Assembly: GCA_946699065.1 (NCBI GenBank)
Contig: CAMPDV010001598.1
Location: 42,904-106,903, forward strand
Direction of reading: 5' to 3'
Origin: Loxodes magnus
Lineage: Eukaryota; Ciliophora; Karyorelictea; Loxodida; Loxodidae
Length of the DNA: 64,000 bases
A model generated the notes under the pieces. It made no database searches and was not told where the DNA came from. It saw nothing but the letters and a program-made list of their open reading frames with translations. The position numbers were made by a program, and so were the translations under genes. Positions 1 through 13,603 of this stretch are shown here, one piece after another. Every line of letters starts with the position of its first letter. Position 1 is the first letter of the stretch.

Positions 1-3000
1 ACTCATTCTACTGGTAGAGGTTTATGATAACGGACTTCTTATTATTGATGGACTTCTATGCCTTCTAAAGCTCGCTTTCATAACTATCCTTCTTTTCTTA
101 TAGTTCGTCTATCAAGTTTTTTAGTTTCTGGTACTCTGTCAATAAAGTCTCGTATTTAGACGAGATCTCTTAGTAGTTGATATTTATCTCTGAAAACTGA
201 GTTTGAATGTTTATTAGTTGGATTTACATTTCACTGTACTTTCGTTGTTATTCTATTGCTGCATAGTCTTGTTATTCTATTGTAGCCTTTGAATGTATCA
301 ATTCCTATCTTTATTAATCAACTTGCTACTGCAATCTTAAGTTTTCGCTCTTTAATTTTTGAATCTGACTTTGAATTTCGAATGTCGATTGCTTAGTCTC
401 CTCTAGCTGGTTTTGTATCTATATGTTAGCGTTTTTTTGCTTAATGTTGTCGTTAGAAAGTTCTTGAATTTGAATCTGGAGAGAGGAGATTTCTTATTCA
501 AGATCGCTTATTGTTTGCTTGTATCCATAGATTTGCTTCTTATACTCTCCTATCTAGTTCTACTTTTGCTCTTCATTTAACTTAATCTCCTTAATACTTC
601 TTTCTAGCTTCGCAATTTCAGCATCTTTTTTCTATATCTGCTACTAAACCCTTTGACCCTCGGATATGCTTTTACTACTAGCGTTCTCTAGTTCGTTTAT
701 CCTTTGATTCTTCTTATTGATTTACTCCATTAGCTTCTTATTATCCTCTCCTTACTTATCCAAACAGTCTCTTAGAAACTAGTTATTTTCCTATGAGTTT
801 TAGAACTCTTATTGAAGGAGGTCATGAGTTCGGTTCAATTACGCGTAATTTTCTAGCTTCAAACTTATACTTTCCATCTCTTCCTACTTCTGTTAGAGTT
901 TCGAGTTACACTGATTTATAGTCTTCCTCTACTACTCCACTTGATCGTTTAAATTGGCTATTTTCTAGGTTAACTCGTTTATTTATACCTAGTAGTTCTC
1001 TACTTCTTATGCTAGATCCTATTTCTACCTTTCTAAAGACTGAATAAACTGCTCATCCTTTTGCTAGTTAACCGCGTTATCTAGGTTCATTTTAAGGTTA
1101 AATATCTACTGCTCTTACTCTTTCTACTTCTGTATTGAGTTCTAATGGCTCTAGTCAAACTCTTCTTGGATCTATTCATTTTTGTACCTAACATCCTTTA
1201 CATATTCTTCTAATTGCTTTACTCTTTTTTCATACTTTTGCTTTGAGAACTCTAATTGTTATATCTTTTCCTACTATTGCTACATACTCAGTTAAGCTTA
1301 GTATTTGTCGTTTTGGTATTCTTGAGCCTAATCGAAATAGCTTTAAATCTCCTCCTTTAGTCTCTGAGCCTAATTGTTTAACTCTTCGTTTTCTTGCTTC
1401 AAATCTTCTAGCTAGTTCTTAAGCATTTCGTTCTCTTTCTGAATTAACTAACTTTTCTCCCTTTGCTCCTCTGTCTAAGTCTTCTTTCTAGAGTTATTTA
1501 GCTATGAGAGTTTCTATTCAAATTGCTACTTCATTTGCTTCATCTGCTACTAAAACTACTGCACTTCGCTTTTTAGTGACTAGTTTTCTGATTCAACCTC
1601 CTTTAATACTAACTCAAGCTGCTCCTTGTCTTTTTTATCCTATGATGTTTACTTTTTTCAGTCACTTTGTATCTTTACCTAGCTTAGCTAAAATGCTTTT
1701 TTCTCTAGAAGCAAGTTTCATACGAACTACTAAGCTTCGGGTAGTTAAAAGGTTGCTGATGATATCTCTCCCTTTAAGCTTTCATACTTCTCGGTTAGTT
1801 CTTCTAACTAGCTCTTCAGTGACAAGGCTTAATCCTTACTCCTTTACTAAGCTTAAAGTAGATCCTTCTGTATGCTGATATTCTCACTCTATAAAGCATT
1901 GCTCTTATTTCATAGCTAATCATACTTACTCTTAAACTCACTCTCTATCTACTTTTATCCTTTTAGTTCATCAATAACTTTAGCTATTTGACGATCCTTT
2001 AAGGATACTTCCTGCTTTAATTACTTATTCAAGACTTCTAGTTAGTTTAACTACTCAGTAATCTACTGATTTTCGTATCCTAACTGACTCTTTTCTTACT
2101 GCATTCTATGAAGTTCCTTCTCCATTTCTTTTATCCGTTTGCTACTCATTTCAGCACTCTATTGTATTGTGTAATCCAAAGTTTTTACTTACATCAAGCT
2201 TTAGATTTCCTTTTCACTACCTAGCGAGCTTTTCTTCGTTACCTTTATCGAACTTATTGAATTTTCGTCTGATTAACTACAGACATTAAGCTTCGATTAC
2301 TAACTCTACTACACTTACTACTTAACAACCTAGCTAATTTGTTCCAATTGAGCTTCTTTCTCTTCAAGATTCATGCTTATTTCTAGAAGCTATTTTTACA
2401 GTTTTTGCTCCGTCTGCTTAACTACTAGCTTTAAATCATTTTCTATCCTGGACTTTAAGGTGATATTTGTAGCCTGTATGTTCTCATTCTCAGCGAGTAG
2501 CCTTTCGTTTTCTCCTTATAGTAGAGATATTTTCAATATCAGTGACTTAAGCTCAATTTTATACTGTTTCACCTCATTTTCTAGCTATTTGAAGTCTTCC
2601 TAAGAGTATGACATTTGCTCTCTCTGCTTTCCTATTTACGTTCTCATCTCTTCATTCTATTTCTACAAGTTTGCTAATTTATCCTATAAGCTAGACTTCT
2701 CAGACTTATACATAGAGATAGTCATAACTAGCTTATTAAATTCTGCCGAGGAATGGCTATTCTCATCTTAAGCCTTTTTAAGCTAGAACTTTAATTGATC
2801 ATTTAGTTCCCTAAAATGCTCAGCTCTTCTTTTATCCTCCAGGTTCTTTTTACTAGTAGTTGGACTTAAAGCGCTATATTCATTAGAGATTTGCATGTCT
2901 ATTTGATCCTGCATGATCAGATTTTCTTGCTTCAACGTTTAATTCTCTTCCATTAGAGTGATTACTTGAATTCTTTCCTTCTCAAGATCTTCTTTGAGTG

Positions 3001-4132
3001 CTTAATTCTACTTGCAGCTCAAATTAACCTGCTCTTGGAGTTAGTTCAGCTTTTCTCTTAAGTACATTATCTCGCTCTTCTAATGCTTGTAAGGGTTTTA
3101 CAACCCTGAAATATCGCCTTTTAGCTTCTCACTCTGTTTCTAGATTTCTGACATTAAAACCTTCTCATTTTTTTCCGTTTCATTAGTGACCGTCAAGTTG
3201 TTAGCGAAAGTATCCAATTAATCGATCTGGTCGTTGAACTCCTCCTCTAAGCTTTTATCTGTCTTCAGATAAACCTTTTCATCTCCCTTTAGCCTCTGAA
3301 CGTTTCCTTTAAGTTCTGGACTTTGCAATTTCTCCCTCTGTCTTATCTTTTCAGCCAACTATGGGTTCTGCTTCATATGTTAGATTAGTATCTAAGATGT
3401 ATGAGGTGAAGCCTTATGAGGAGGCTTAGCTTGCTACTAGTTCAAGCCTTACAAAGCACTATTTTTCTGATGTAGCTTGTTAATCAAGTTATCCAGCTTC
3501 TGCTTGTCGTTTTAGAACTGAGTTTTAGTAACCTGAGCGTTTTATTTCTGCTCACCGCTTGTCTACTTCAGAGCTTGTTCTATCTATTAAGTCTATGATA
3601 AGGCAGCTTCATTAACTTCCTACTTCTAGTCAAAGCTTTTAGGTGGTGTGATCATGAACCTCTTCCATCCTATTACCTTACTCGGTGTATGCTTCATTGC
3701 AAACTTAGCTGTTGGAGAAATCGACCTTACCTATATCCGTTGCTCGCTGCTATTAAGAAGCTCCTAGATTCTGTTACTCTTCCTTGCCAGCTCTTCCTTC
3801 AAATCCATGATCTCAATTCTAGAAACATCCTAGCTGTGCAAAGGAGAGGCTGTAAAGGAATCCTAGGTATTGCTAGTCTTACTCTGGTTGGAGGAGTAAA
3901 TCTAGTTATAGAGCGAAGACTCATTTCCTAACAAACTAGGGTCCTAGTTTCTAATCTTAGCACTAGAATGAGATCGAGGCTGTTAATTAGAGTTAAGCTG
4001 CTTAGAGTTATTCTGCGAGGGTTTCTAATGAGGATTCGTTTTAATGGATTAAGGTTCAGGAGGAGCGGATCGTGGGATTAGAAGGTTAGCAGATCTAAGG
4101 TGTCTTTGAGAAGATATAGAAGCATGTGACAT
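1..4132 (-). CDS. giant coiled-coil protein, 3' end outside the window
   Basis: Read with TAA/TAG as Gln, one frame runs unbroken from an ATG at 4132 to the window edge, giving at least 1377 residues. The N-terminus is low in charge and rich in Ser, Asn and Gln (starts MSHASISSQRHLRSANLL). From about residue 120 onward it becomes almost continuous heptad-like coiled coil full of Glu, Lys, Gln and Leu. I see no catalytic domain. Length and composition resemble centrosomal, basal-body or cytoskeletal scaffold proteins, but I cannot name a family. Its 5' end is about 520 bases from the next minus-strand gene. The C-terminus is missing because the window ends. The start is the first ATG before the acidic repeat region. 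The existence of the gene is sure; the role is unknown. Confidence 0.85.
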
Positions 4133-4656
4133 TTTTATTTAATATAAAGGAACCATAATCAACCTTAGGATTACATACCTAAGCTCTTTTATTTTGATCG
4201 GAATTTATTGGAATTATAAGGTATAAGAAAGGGGAAGTATTGAGAAGGAATGAAGGTGGAAGAGGTTGACTAGAGATGAGTGTGATGGTTTTTAAGGGGA
4301 AAGGGAAGAGTGTAGGTGTTGGGTGGAGATGGGAGGGTGTATATATGAGAGTGATGATTTGATATAATCCAGCTGTAAAAACTACACATGAAGATCGCTT
4401 TGTGAGAGAGAAGGTCAATAAAAGACCTAAATTTAAAGCATCAAGTAACCAGCATTCATTCCATCAGATCTACCTCGATTTACCTTCTTTACTTATAATA
4501 CTCATGTTATACATATTTTTTAATTGAGCTACCAAATATCCTTAGTACTAATAATGAAGGCTAAAGTGTAAGAAGGAGTGAAGTACCTTATAACGGGGAT
4601 ATAAAGGATAGCGATAAGGTAAGAGGTAATGGTAGGTAACTACTTAGTAAGTCGAT
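4133..4656. other. intergenic, nothing recognised
   Basis: This holds the upstream region of the coiled-coil gene and the 3' flank of the RING-SPRY gene. A purine-rich stretch of GGAAG/GTGG-like words lies at about 4200-4350. I find no RNA gene or convincing coding frame. Confidence 0.4.
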
Positions 4657-6123
4657 TCAGAGCTTGAAATACAGGATGCAGTATAACTGTACAAATGACA
4701 TACTTTTGTCTAGAATTGGTGGGTAAAAGTAAAAGTACTAGGGACAGTTAGGTATAAAAGATTACTTAGATTATCTATTTTGACCTGATATCGGAAGATT
4801 GCAAATTAGATACAATACATTAAAGTCAAATTGTTAGGTTTAAGATACATCTTTTACTGAAGCACTTAACAATTTTATCTAATGACCATTTTATCTCATC
4901 GCAACAGCTGGAAATCACTCTTTAGTCTCAAAAGAAATTCCTTCAAATGCTTTTCCATAGTTTACTCCTGATAAGCTATAGTAAATGCTTCCTTCTAGGG
5001 TGTTTATAATCATCTGAACTACTTCATTCTCCTTCGTTGGGTTAGCGTAGCTAATACTGCAATAATCGTTATTACGGATTAAGTTTCCATTATCACTATA
5101 AAAGGCGAAGCCTTCATTCTCCTCTTTAACAAAGTAGAACTAATATTTATTCCAGTCCCTACTATTAAGCGCTATACCTACTAAGAAATGTCCCTTCTAC
5201 TTCAATTAGAAGTTAAACTCATACAGTTTATTAGGAAGTAGCTTCTTAGGAAATAGCACATTGATCCAGTTATTAGTCTTATAGTAATGAGTAGCAGCAC
5301 TACTGTTGCTCGTTAGTAGTATATTCTCATGCTTTTTGCTTACATCAAACTTAGGAATAAACAGCTAGTCTCTTTCCTCCTCTTGCTATTTGTTTATCAG
5401 CTACTCTAGAGAAAAAATCCTCTCTTAGTACTGAACTACCTTCTAGCTTAGCTCTTCTATAACCTTCTTATTCTACTTTTTAAGTTCATTATACTTCGTC
5501 TGTAGCTAGCTGATTTGCTCCTTTAATTGCTAATTCTCCTTTAATACGCTTTCAAGTGCTACTTCTGACTGCGATTGTTGCTGATTTACCTCTGACTGCT
5601 ATTGCTATTGCTACTGCTTAATCTCTAGCTGCTCTATCTCTTATTGAAGCGATTTGAACTCGCTGTTATTGGATTACGATGACTGTCTTAAATGCTTAGG
5701 AGGGAGCATTTATATCTCTACCTTCGTTCGTTACTGGATGATGCCATTTTCATCGATCTCATGCAAGCTCTTATATGGAATGTCCAGTTTGGTTATATCC
5801 TTCAGTCGATACTAGCATTCAAACCTTTCATGAGCTTTGAGATCCTTAAGCTGCATCGTACACTCGCAAGGCTAATTCCTGCACTTTACCTCCATTATCT
5901 ACAAGCTACTCAGCGCTATCTGTATCACCTTCTGGATTCTAAACTTCTATTTATTACACGAAGGACAAGCTTCATTACCCCGTTTTCAGCACTGAACACA
6001 GAACTCGCAGTAAAACTGCTCACAACTCTAGCAGTTCCAGGGTTCTTCGCAGACTTGCAAGCAGAGCTTGCAGATGAATTATTCGTTTACTTCTTATAGA
6101 AAGATATCAACAGGGAATCCCAT
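4657..6123 (-). CDS. RING - TRAF-type zinc finger - coiled coil - SPRY protein
   Basis: The reading frame is 488 aa, ATG at 6123, TGA stop at 4657-4659. Residues 18-56 hold a RING-like Cys array (C18, C21, C31, C34, C39, C42, C53, C56; ends ACPSC). A second Cys/His cluster at about 75-100 (VKCRNQPCECTMQLKDLKAH) looks like a TRAF-type zinc finger. A Gln-rich coiled coil follows, and the C-terminal third is SPRY-like (GSIYYSLSGVNYGKAFEG, then WFPAVAM). This architecture parallels TRIM/TRAF E3 ubiquitin ligases: the RING recruits an E2 and the SPRY domain binds a partner. Function is inferred from domains only. The last 45 residues after the SPRY look unstructured, so the true end could be earlier if an intron was missed. 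Confidence 0.8.
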
Positions 6124-8472
6124 AGCTAACTAGGACTGTAATAGGCTGTTAAAAAATATGATCGAAAAGCTTTACCAGGATATTTAAAAAAGGCACCTAG
6201 TTGGGTTTATAAGAGTAGGACGTTTAGATGGTGTCTGGGTTGATAAGCTTTGAGTATAGAAGCTTAGCTGGGAAACTCAGTCCTTATAAAGTCGGTTTGA
6301 CTGAGTTTTAGGGTTCGGGCTTTAGTAGAATAACACTATTTTAGGTCTCAAGGTTAAAGATAAGTATAAGACTAGCTTTAGTCTTTTGAACATCCTCTCA
6401 TTGAGAGATAGAGATTTGTTGTGAATGGTCTCAAAGCAGTTAGTCAGGAGAGACTTAAACTGATTACATACTGATGAGAGAGATAGCCAGTCAACATTCC
6501 TCAAAGATGCCTTTTCGTATGAAGCTACTTGATAATAACGAAAGCTAGCAGACTAAGTAACTGCGCATATGGAATATAGCAAGGTCATGCCTGATCAGTA
6601 TAGTAAGAAAGGGTAGTTTGGAGGTAAAGTAGAGGGAATAAACCTAAGTAAACAGTATTATGATGGATTGGACTAAAAGGAAGACTAAGGTATTTAAACT
6701 GGCATACTGATATAGAACTTAGAAGGGGATAGTAAGCAACTCAGTATAGAAGAAAGAGACTGCTAGAATACTATAAACCCTACGAAAAGCTAGTTCAAGA
6801 AAGAGATTTAATGATCATACTATAGCAGGATTAAGCAAGAAGGGAATAATTGGATCATTCAGGATTAGAGTTAATAGACTGGGAGCAATTGGAAGCTAAA
6901 TAGAGCTACCTACTAGTTGCACAATCATTAGATAATGTTAGCTGTACCAAGCTAAACTTCTCTTCACTGACTGTCATTAATTGAAGGGTCTTGAATTACC
7001 AAGCTATGAGATTATCAGTAACAATATCCTTCTAAATTCCTTTCTTTACTCCTTTGGCTTTAATAAACCATTTAGATACTCCATGTTAACAAGGATCTGG
7101 AGTAAGACCTTAGTAACATGGTAGGATATTTAGATCGGGATGAAATGTCAAATCACATCACATCAATAAATAGGATTCTAAGCAAATCGGGAGCTAAATA
7201 ATAAGTAGCAGGCTATAAGTGAAATCAGACTGAATACTGTCAAGCTAATAAGCAAGACACTTTTCTTAGAATCAAAGAACGAATAAAACGAAATTTCTCA
7301 GGACTAGCAGAAGCTTCTAAGTATAATGCAACAAGATTCATCAGCTAGATGAAGAGCCAGTAGGATGAAGAGTACCTAAAGTGTTAGAATATATGGATGA
7401 GTTAAAACTGCTAAATGGTTACTACTAAAAGCCAAATATAGTAGAGATAGAACTAAAAATCTGGCTTATTTCTGTAGTTACTTACTATAGGAAAAATGAA
7501 AGATAAAGGAAAAAGCAGAAGAAGGATGGCTTTAATAGAGCTATTGTATTACTCTCTCATGCTTTGTTCAAATGCATATGGATAGTACGTATAAAAAAAG
7601 AGTTAACGTCTGGTCTTAGTTTTGATCTAAACGAAAGCAATTTATTAGATGCTATTTCAAACAGGTTCATTTTAAACTTCGTCTGACAAAAAAAGAAAAA
7701 TTAGCAGAATCCAAATGAGGTTCGTAGTATGTTCTGCTAGTTTAGTTATCAGAATAAGGTTAAAAATCTACCTTACTAAATAAGCCAGAGCAAAATACCA
7801 GTCATCCAACTTAGTAGATAAATAAGTCATTCTAAGCTCCTTTTCTCCATTCGTTATATCAAGCTTCTTATATATAGAAGAGATCTTTTGATAATAGCAA
7901 ATCCTTGCTGCTTAGATCTCTTATTATAGTTATTTCAAAGCATTAGGCAGCTTCATTTGCTTATTTAGTTTGTTATCAATATCATAAAACTTTTTCCTTT
8001 CCTTTCTTCAGTTATTATGTTCCTTATAATGCATCTAGTTTCATCAGCAAACCCCGATTCCCTTTACTAAAAGCAATCATTTTTCCACCTTTAAAGGACT
8101 AAAATACCTCCATCACACCTTCGTTATATTAACTTACTATACCAGCTCTTTTAGGTCACCATAGAGCTACCATTTTAAACCCTTTAACTGTATTTTGATT
8201 TTCCAGGCTCAATCAAGGAACTACAGTAGCTCAGTTTATCCCTAGTTGCTTCTTTTAACCCTCAGTCCAAAAGACTTAACAACCCTCCTCTTCTAACTGA
8301 AACTTTCAAAGTACCTCATAGTCTCATCTCACCAAGTAATACCAGAATCCAGTAAGAGAGTTTCAAGTTCTTACCACAAGACATAAGCTTCACCTTAATC
8401 AAACACCTACCAGTTCCTCTCTCCACTGTAGTCTTTCCTTATACCCAAGGAGGTTAAATACTAAGCATTAAA
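6124..8472. other. unresolved, coding-like on both strands
   Basis: Two stretches look coding but I could not fix frame or introns. On the plus strand, about 6570-7400, two overlapping frames both give Lys/Glu-rich sequence; one starts at the ATG near 6663 and uses a single TGA as Trp over about 140 codons, the other begins near 6570. On the minus strand, about 8440-7750, all three frames give credible sequence, which suggests one or more short introns I did not locate. No family was recognised. At least one gene probably lies here. Confidence 0.35.
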
Positions 8473-10875
8473 ATGAAAATTCTAATAATAATCATAGTTA
8501 AGCTTCTACTCAGCGCGTAGAGCTGAACTATCTAACCCAGCTTCGAGGAAAATATCCTCTTAGAGTCCTCAATTAACCTAACCCAGACTAAATGAGTACA
8601 GTGGTGCTAGAACTATATCCTTGTCAGCTAGTAGGAGAAGGAAGGGTAAATTAGCGCCTTCTACTCTATCTATAACAAGTATAGCCAACCTATTTACTAC
8701 CCTTTCTCGTACTTCCTATCCCAAGCTTATATGAGCAAGTCAGTACTATATGAGGTTAGATCTCTAAATGAGCTCCAGTTTGTAATTGTATGGCTTTAAT
8801 AGGTCAATGATGATAGCCAAGATCTTCTACTCGCTCTTATCGAAGATACCAACATAGAAATTTGTAGGACCGTACTGGTATAAGACCTGTCAGAATATGC
8901 TGCTTTTGACCTAGCAATACTAGATAACCACACATTGGCTCTAGTTTGGTCTGATAGAGAGGGGAAGTTCTATATGATGAGTACTATGGTTTTGAGCTTT
9001 AATTTGGAAAGCTAGAAAATCAGTATTGAGACACATCAGGAAATCATTACCAAGAAACTGGAGATTAAGAAACCGCTTAATCCTAGGATAGTGAGTACTT
9101 AGAGACAGAGTGCGATTCTAGTTTACTAGATTGAGAACTAAATACTAGGATAAGAGATCTACCAGGATACATAGGATAGCTCAAAGATACAGACTAAAGG
9201 ACTGAAGACCAATCACTGAGATGTCAGTAACGCTTTTCACCTAATCAACCTTCCTATGAAATCAGTAACCTACCAAGTTCGAACTCTACGAGATTAGATA
9301 ATCGTCGCCTTTTAAATGAACAAAGAGTTCAACGAGATCACTTACATCATGTTCCATCAGAACTATTCAGATATCCCTAGGTTTCCGAATACTATCTACG
9401 CAAAACTGGGAGTTAGATCTTTCTCAATGTCTGCTATTAATGAAGACGATCTGCTAATAGTGTGAAAGTCACTGGTGAGCAATGAAATATACGCTTCAAT
9501 GATTAGTTATGGTAACAAACTCATTATGGACAACTTCAAAGTGCTAACCAATGTGACTACTTAGTAGTTCTTGATCTCATAGGGATAGAAGAGTAATGAG
9601 GTGTTGTTTATATGATAGCGTGATGGGAAAGAAGAGGGTAGATAGTTCTAAGTGGTAGAGAGGACTTTCTATGTCAAACGCTCACCGTCTAAAAAGGCGG
9701 AGTCAGTCCTGATTTTTACGATCTGAACTGTATTTCTAGTTTTAGTAGCTCTAATCTTAGTACTGATTAAGCTTCTGGGTAGGAAGAAGACAGGCGTTCA
9801 AGATACTAACTCTCCTTTATTGTCAATGGGAGAGATGAAGCAGCTTAATACTTCAGTGCTGCAGAAATTAGAGAATCAAGGGATTTAAATTTTGACCTTT
9901 GAGTAAATAAAGAAAGCTAAACGAGAGCTTATTGGATAAGGAGCTTTTGGAAAGGTATATAAAGGGAGCTTAGAGGGGAAAGACGTTGCTATAAAGATAG
10001 CTTGAAACAGAAATCAAAGCAGTCATGATATTGAAGCTTTCTTGAAAGAACTGAAAGTATTCATGAGGATAAAAAGCAATCGGTTTGTAGCGTTACTCGG
10101 TATATGCTGCGAGGAGTAATTCTGCTTGGTTACAGATCTAATGTAATGCTCTTTGTTTGATGTCTTGTATAAGAAAAGGGAAACTATCCGTAAGCCGCTT
10201 TACGAAAAGTATAGAATTGCCTTGTAAATAGCATAAGGGATTGGCTAGATGCACACTAATGTAAATAGAATCATTCATAGGGACTTGAAGCCGGAAAATA
10301 TATTGATGGATTCATAGGGAAATGCGAAAATAGCTGACTTTGGAATGAGTAGGTTCATAGAGAGAAACCAAGAGATGCAATATTTCCAAAGCTAAATGTT
10401 CGGGACTACAAATTACATGGCTCCTGAGTAATTTCAGGATAAAGGAATAGGAGTTGAGGTTGATATCTGATCATTCGCTTGTATTCTTAATGAGCTACTA
10501 ACTTACGAAAGACCTTGATATAACTACGAGCCTTAGTAAATTATAATGAACCTTACTTAAGGAAAGCATCCTAATATTCATCAAGCGGTGAAAGGTAAAC
10601 TTTTGCAGCTGCTAGTAAGCTGCTTCTAGATTAACCCAAGACTAAGACCTAACATCTTTCAGGTTCAAAGTTCAATCTGCCAAATTTTGAGTGAGCCTAT
10701 AGAGAGTAACCTCGACTTAGATCTCCTAGAAAAGCAGTACAAGAAAATAGAGCTTTTATTCTTATAATGTCAGCAGCCTAAGATAACTAAATCCTCAGAT
10801 CATAAATCATACTTTAAGTAAACCGCTTAGCAACCCGCATAATTCAGTTCATCATGGATTAAAGAAATATAATGA
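8473..10875 (+). CDS. receptor-like protein kinase with signal peptide and one TM helix
   Basis: The frame encodes 800 aa, from ATG 8473 to TGA 10873. Residues 1-17 form a signal peptide (MKILIIIIVKLLLSA). About 390 residues of unrecognised ectodomain follow, then a hydrophobic helix at about 411-433 (LIFTIWTVFLVLVALILVLI) with a basic stop-transfer. The cytoplasmic part is a complete kinase domain: glycine loop GQGAFGKVYKG at about 487, VAIK lysine, IIHRDLKPEN at about 600, DFGMSR at about 621, MAPEQF, then DIWSFAC, where the Trp is encoded by TGA. All catalytic residues are present, so it should be active. The layout is that of a type I receptor kinase, predicted at the plasma membrane with the kinase inside. 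The ligand is unknown. The stop is TGA directly after a TAA codon. Confidence 0.93.
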
Positions 10876-11354
10876 GATAGTAATGAAAGGAAGCATTCAG
10901 AGGAAGACGGTTAGTAATTAAAATCCAAGATTAATAAGAAAAGTTAGGCTAGTTTTCCCAACCACTTTATTTCAGTTAAATGAATGTTTATTAAGTAAGC
11001 TTCAATCTTCTTTGGGTATATCAACCACTTTATACTTCATATTAAGGTACATAAAGATATATTAGCTAAGCAGAAATTTGATATGATAACTGGCTTTATA
11101 ATTAAATGGGAAATTACCCAGCATTTGAAAAGAATGCGAGAGATGGTATTGACCACTGATACTGTCATTGTCATCATGTACTTCTGCCTTTCATTCTTAG
11201 AATAACCCTCTGATCATTCACTGTTTCATCCTAATCATCTCGAGATGGGATATCTTAGTCTCTTCTGTCTAAACAATATTAATATACTCTAAGTAGGTTT
11301 AGGTGCTAAGAACTTGAAGATGCTTATTTTTAGGATTAAAATTAACAAAAAGCT
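10876..11354. other. convergent 3' flank, nothing recognised
   Basis: This lies between the ends of the receptor kinase (plus) and the unknown minus-strand gene. Open frames exist, as everywhere under this code, but none has a convincing start or domain. Confidence 0.4.
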
Positions 11355-11984
11355 TCATGAAATCTTGATTACATTCCCATTATGATTCAGATTAGGATTT
11401 CTTCCTGTCCTACTACGCATCCTTGAATGAGGGGAACTTAGGTTAGATTTCTCATTTATATCTGACATAAATTACTTGTTCATGATCCTTAAGTCTTGAA
11501 ATAGATTGACGTGCTAGTTTTTCGCCTTAGTAGTTTCAGAAAATAACGGTTTGACAGAACTGTATGAAGTTTTCTATTTCGCTGGTCGTGGAGAGGTAGA
11601 TCAAAACTTGGTTTAAGGAGTAGTGATTATGTTCCTTATACTAGTCTGCTTTTTCCGTGTGTTTTAAGTAGTTTCATTTGCGGTTTAAGCACGAGGTTAA
11701 TTAATAAACTTCACAAAGTCTCCTTTAATATACTAAGGGTTTTTACTCTAGCTTCATATCCTTCTATCAAAGATATTAGTTTACCCAATCTTCAGCAAAG
11801 GCATATGATCGAACTCTTTGTATAACGCTTCAATCTCGAAATTAGGCAGATCGTTTACTTCATAGTAATACGGTTTCTTCCAGTCAACTCTCTTGTATAA
11901 TTTATTTTCCAGTGTCATCTTCGATCTTCGAAGCTGAAATAGTTACTTCATCTGCATCTCTTCAGCCCTATAATTCCTTTTCAT
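11355..11984 (-). CDS. small basic protein of unknown function
   Basis: The reading frame runs from ATG 11984 to TGA 11355-11357, 209 aa. It begins MKRNYRAEEMQMKQLFQLRR and is rich in Lys, Arg, Gln and Asn, with a moderately conserved-looking middle (WKKPYYYEVNDLPNFEIEAL). The C-terminal half is Ser/Thr/Pro-rich and likely disordered. There is no signal peptide or TM helix. It resembles small ciliary or cytoskeletal proteins in composition only, and I do not recognise a family. It lies convergent to the receptor kinase and 383 bases from the end of the CCDC77-like gene on the same strand. Confidence 0.65.
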
Positions 11985-12366
11985 TTTAAAAGAATTTTAA
12001 TAGGTTTGAAATAATAAAAATGTTAAGTATCTTTGGTATTACTGACCTCCTCATTAGCCAGTAATACTCTCTTCATTAACTTCTTTCCTTTAAACCACTT
12101 TTCGTAACTGACCTCATTCTTAGCTCTTATCTTTTAAGCCTGTAATTACTTACTTACATAAAAGGACTTAGCTTGTATAACTATTACCATCTTCTTACTA
12201 ATTAACTATCCAAACTAAGGGTTCGTTATATTACCTCTTATTAGGCCATTTATATGATAATTTAGCTTACTTTATGTTGTTTTACTGTGATTATGGATAT
12301 TAAAAGTAGCTTTTGATGCTTGAACTTTTTTTTTAAATAATTCAATTAAAATTTCGATAAACAATC

Positions 12367-13410
12367 TCACTTATTGGCCTTTTCCCTGCTTCTTTCTCTC
12401 TTCTCCTTTTCCATTTTTCTGTAGTCTGCTATTTCTTTTTCATAACCTTCGATTTCAAGGACTCTTCTTCTCATGAGCTTGTCATATTTATTTTACAGTC
12501 TGCTGAGTTTATTCTCAAGATCAGCTACTCTTTCTTTGTATGCTGCTTATAGTTATGCGTATTATTCCTTGACTACCAAGAGTTCTGCGTTTTTGCTATT
12601 AATCTCGATTCTCAGCTGAGTGGTTACTGAATTCATATCACTGCTAACTTGACTTTGAACTGTATTAGCCTACTCTTCGACTCTTGCCATAGTTCTATTA
12701 AAGCTCCTCTAAGCTTCAGCTGCTTTAGTCTCTGCAAGTGCTACTTATTCTCTCAACTTGGTTTCTAAGTTTTAGCTATTCTTCCTCAGCTGTAGATAGT
12801 CCTTCGTAGTAGCATGAAGGATACTCTCCATCTTCTGAACTCTTTGCGTAAGTTCTTGTATCTTAGCGTTCTCTGATTCCATTCTCAGTCTCATCTCTTC
12901 TTCTCTTACTCTCCTATCCTACTCATATGATTCTATCTAAGCCTTATGAAGTGCGTCCTACTCCTCAAGCTACTTCTTAAGACTCTCAATTTCCAAAGCA
13001 AGCGAGTTAACTTATTCATTAGGTAGGTATATAGTCCTAAGCACGCCTCCTCCAGGCTTTTTAGTCTAGATCATATGCGGTTTATTAGACTTAGTCAAGG
13101 TGACAGTTTACTCTTAGGTAACAGAAAGCAACTCTAACATCTTCCTTCTACTCTCTTTATCCTAGATCTACAGCTAGTCATTCAATCTAGCCAGCTTGAT
13201 TAATTGCTCCCTCTCTTAAAACAGCTGATTTTAGGCATCTGACAACTACTTCTACAGCTAGGATATCTCGTTAGTCCTCTATCTAAGCTCCCACTAAAGC
13301 TGATGCTACTCATCCTGCTTTACTCTACACTACTCAAGTCTAAGCAGCCACTCATCTCTCTCCTTCTCAAAATCTGAGCACTTTTGACGGTAGAAGTCTA
13401 GTAGTTCCAT
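12367..13410 (-). CDS. CCDC77: CCDC77-like coiled-coil protein
   Basis: The frame gives 347 aa, ATG 13410 to TGA 12367-12369. The N-terminus reads ELLDFYRQKCSDFEKERDEW, followed by a section like HQLQWELRQRTNEISQLQ and then LFQEREQLIKL. These match, from memory of the family, the characteristic order in animal CCDC77 (ELLxYYRxKIAEF, then LQWExRQRExEI, then LFQEREHVLRL). A linker (TKKPGGGVLRTIYLP) separates it from a long second coiled coil that ends in a basic tail. CCDC77 proteins are found at centrosomes and basal bodies, so a ciliary base role is likely. No intron is needed. Confidence 0.8.
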
Positions 13411-13603
13411 TGATTTTAAATTAGGTTTTAACTTAAGAAATTTACTCGCTAAACGCTATGAAAATTGGTTTACTAAGCAAGAAAATGCCTTTTAGCACTC
13501 TATAGGTAGAGTGTCTAAGGCATGGGTAGAATAGACCTTATTAATGAATAGCTTAAGTAAAGGCAAATCAATAGCTTAAGATAAGTATTCTAGAAAAGGA
13601 TCG

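Noticed and set aside
1504-1878. Long plus-strand ORF under the standard code
   Set aside because: It is antisense to the continuous minus-strand coiled-coil gene and has no protein-like composition.
5692-6099. 135-codon plus-strand ORF
   Set aside because: It is the shadow of the RING/TRAF zinc finger on the minus strand, whose Cys pattern is decisive.
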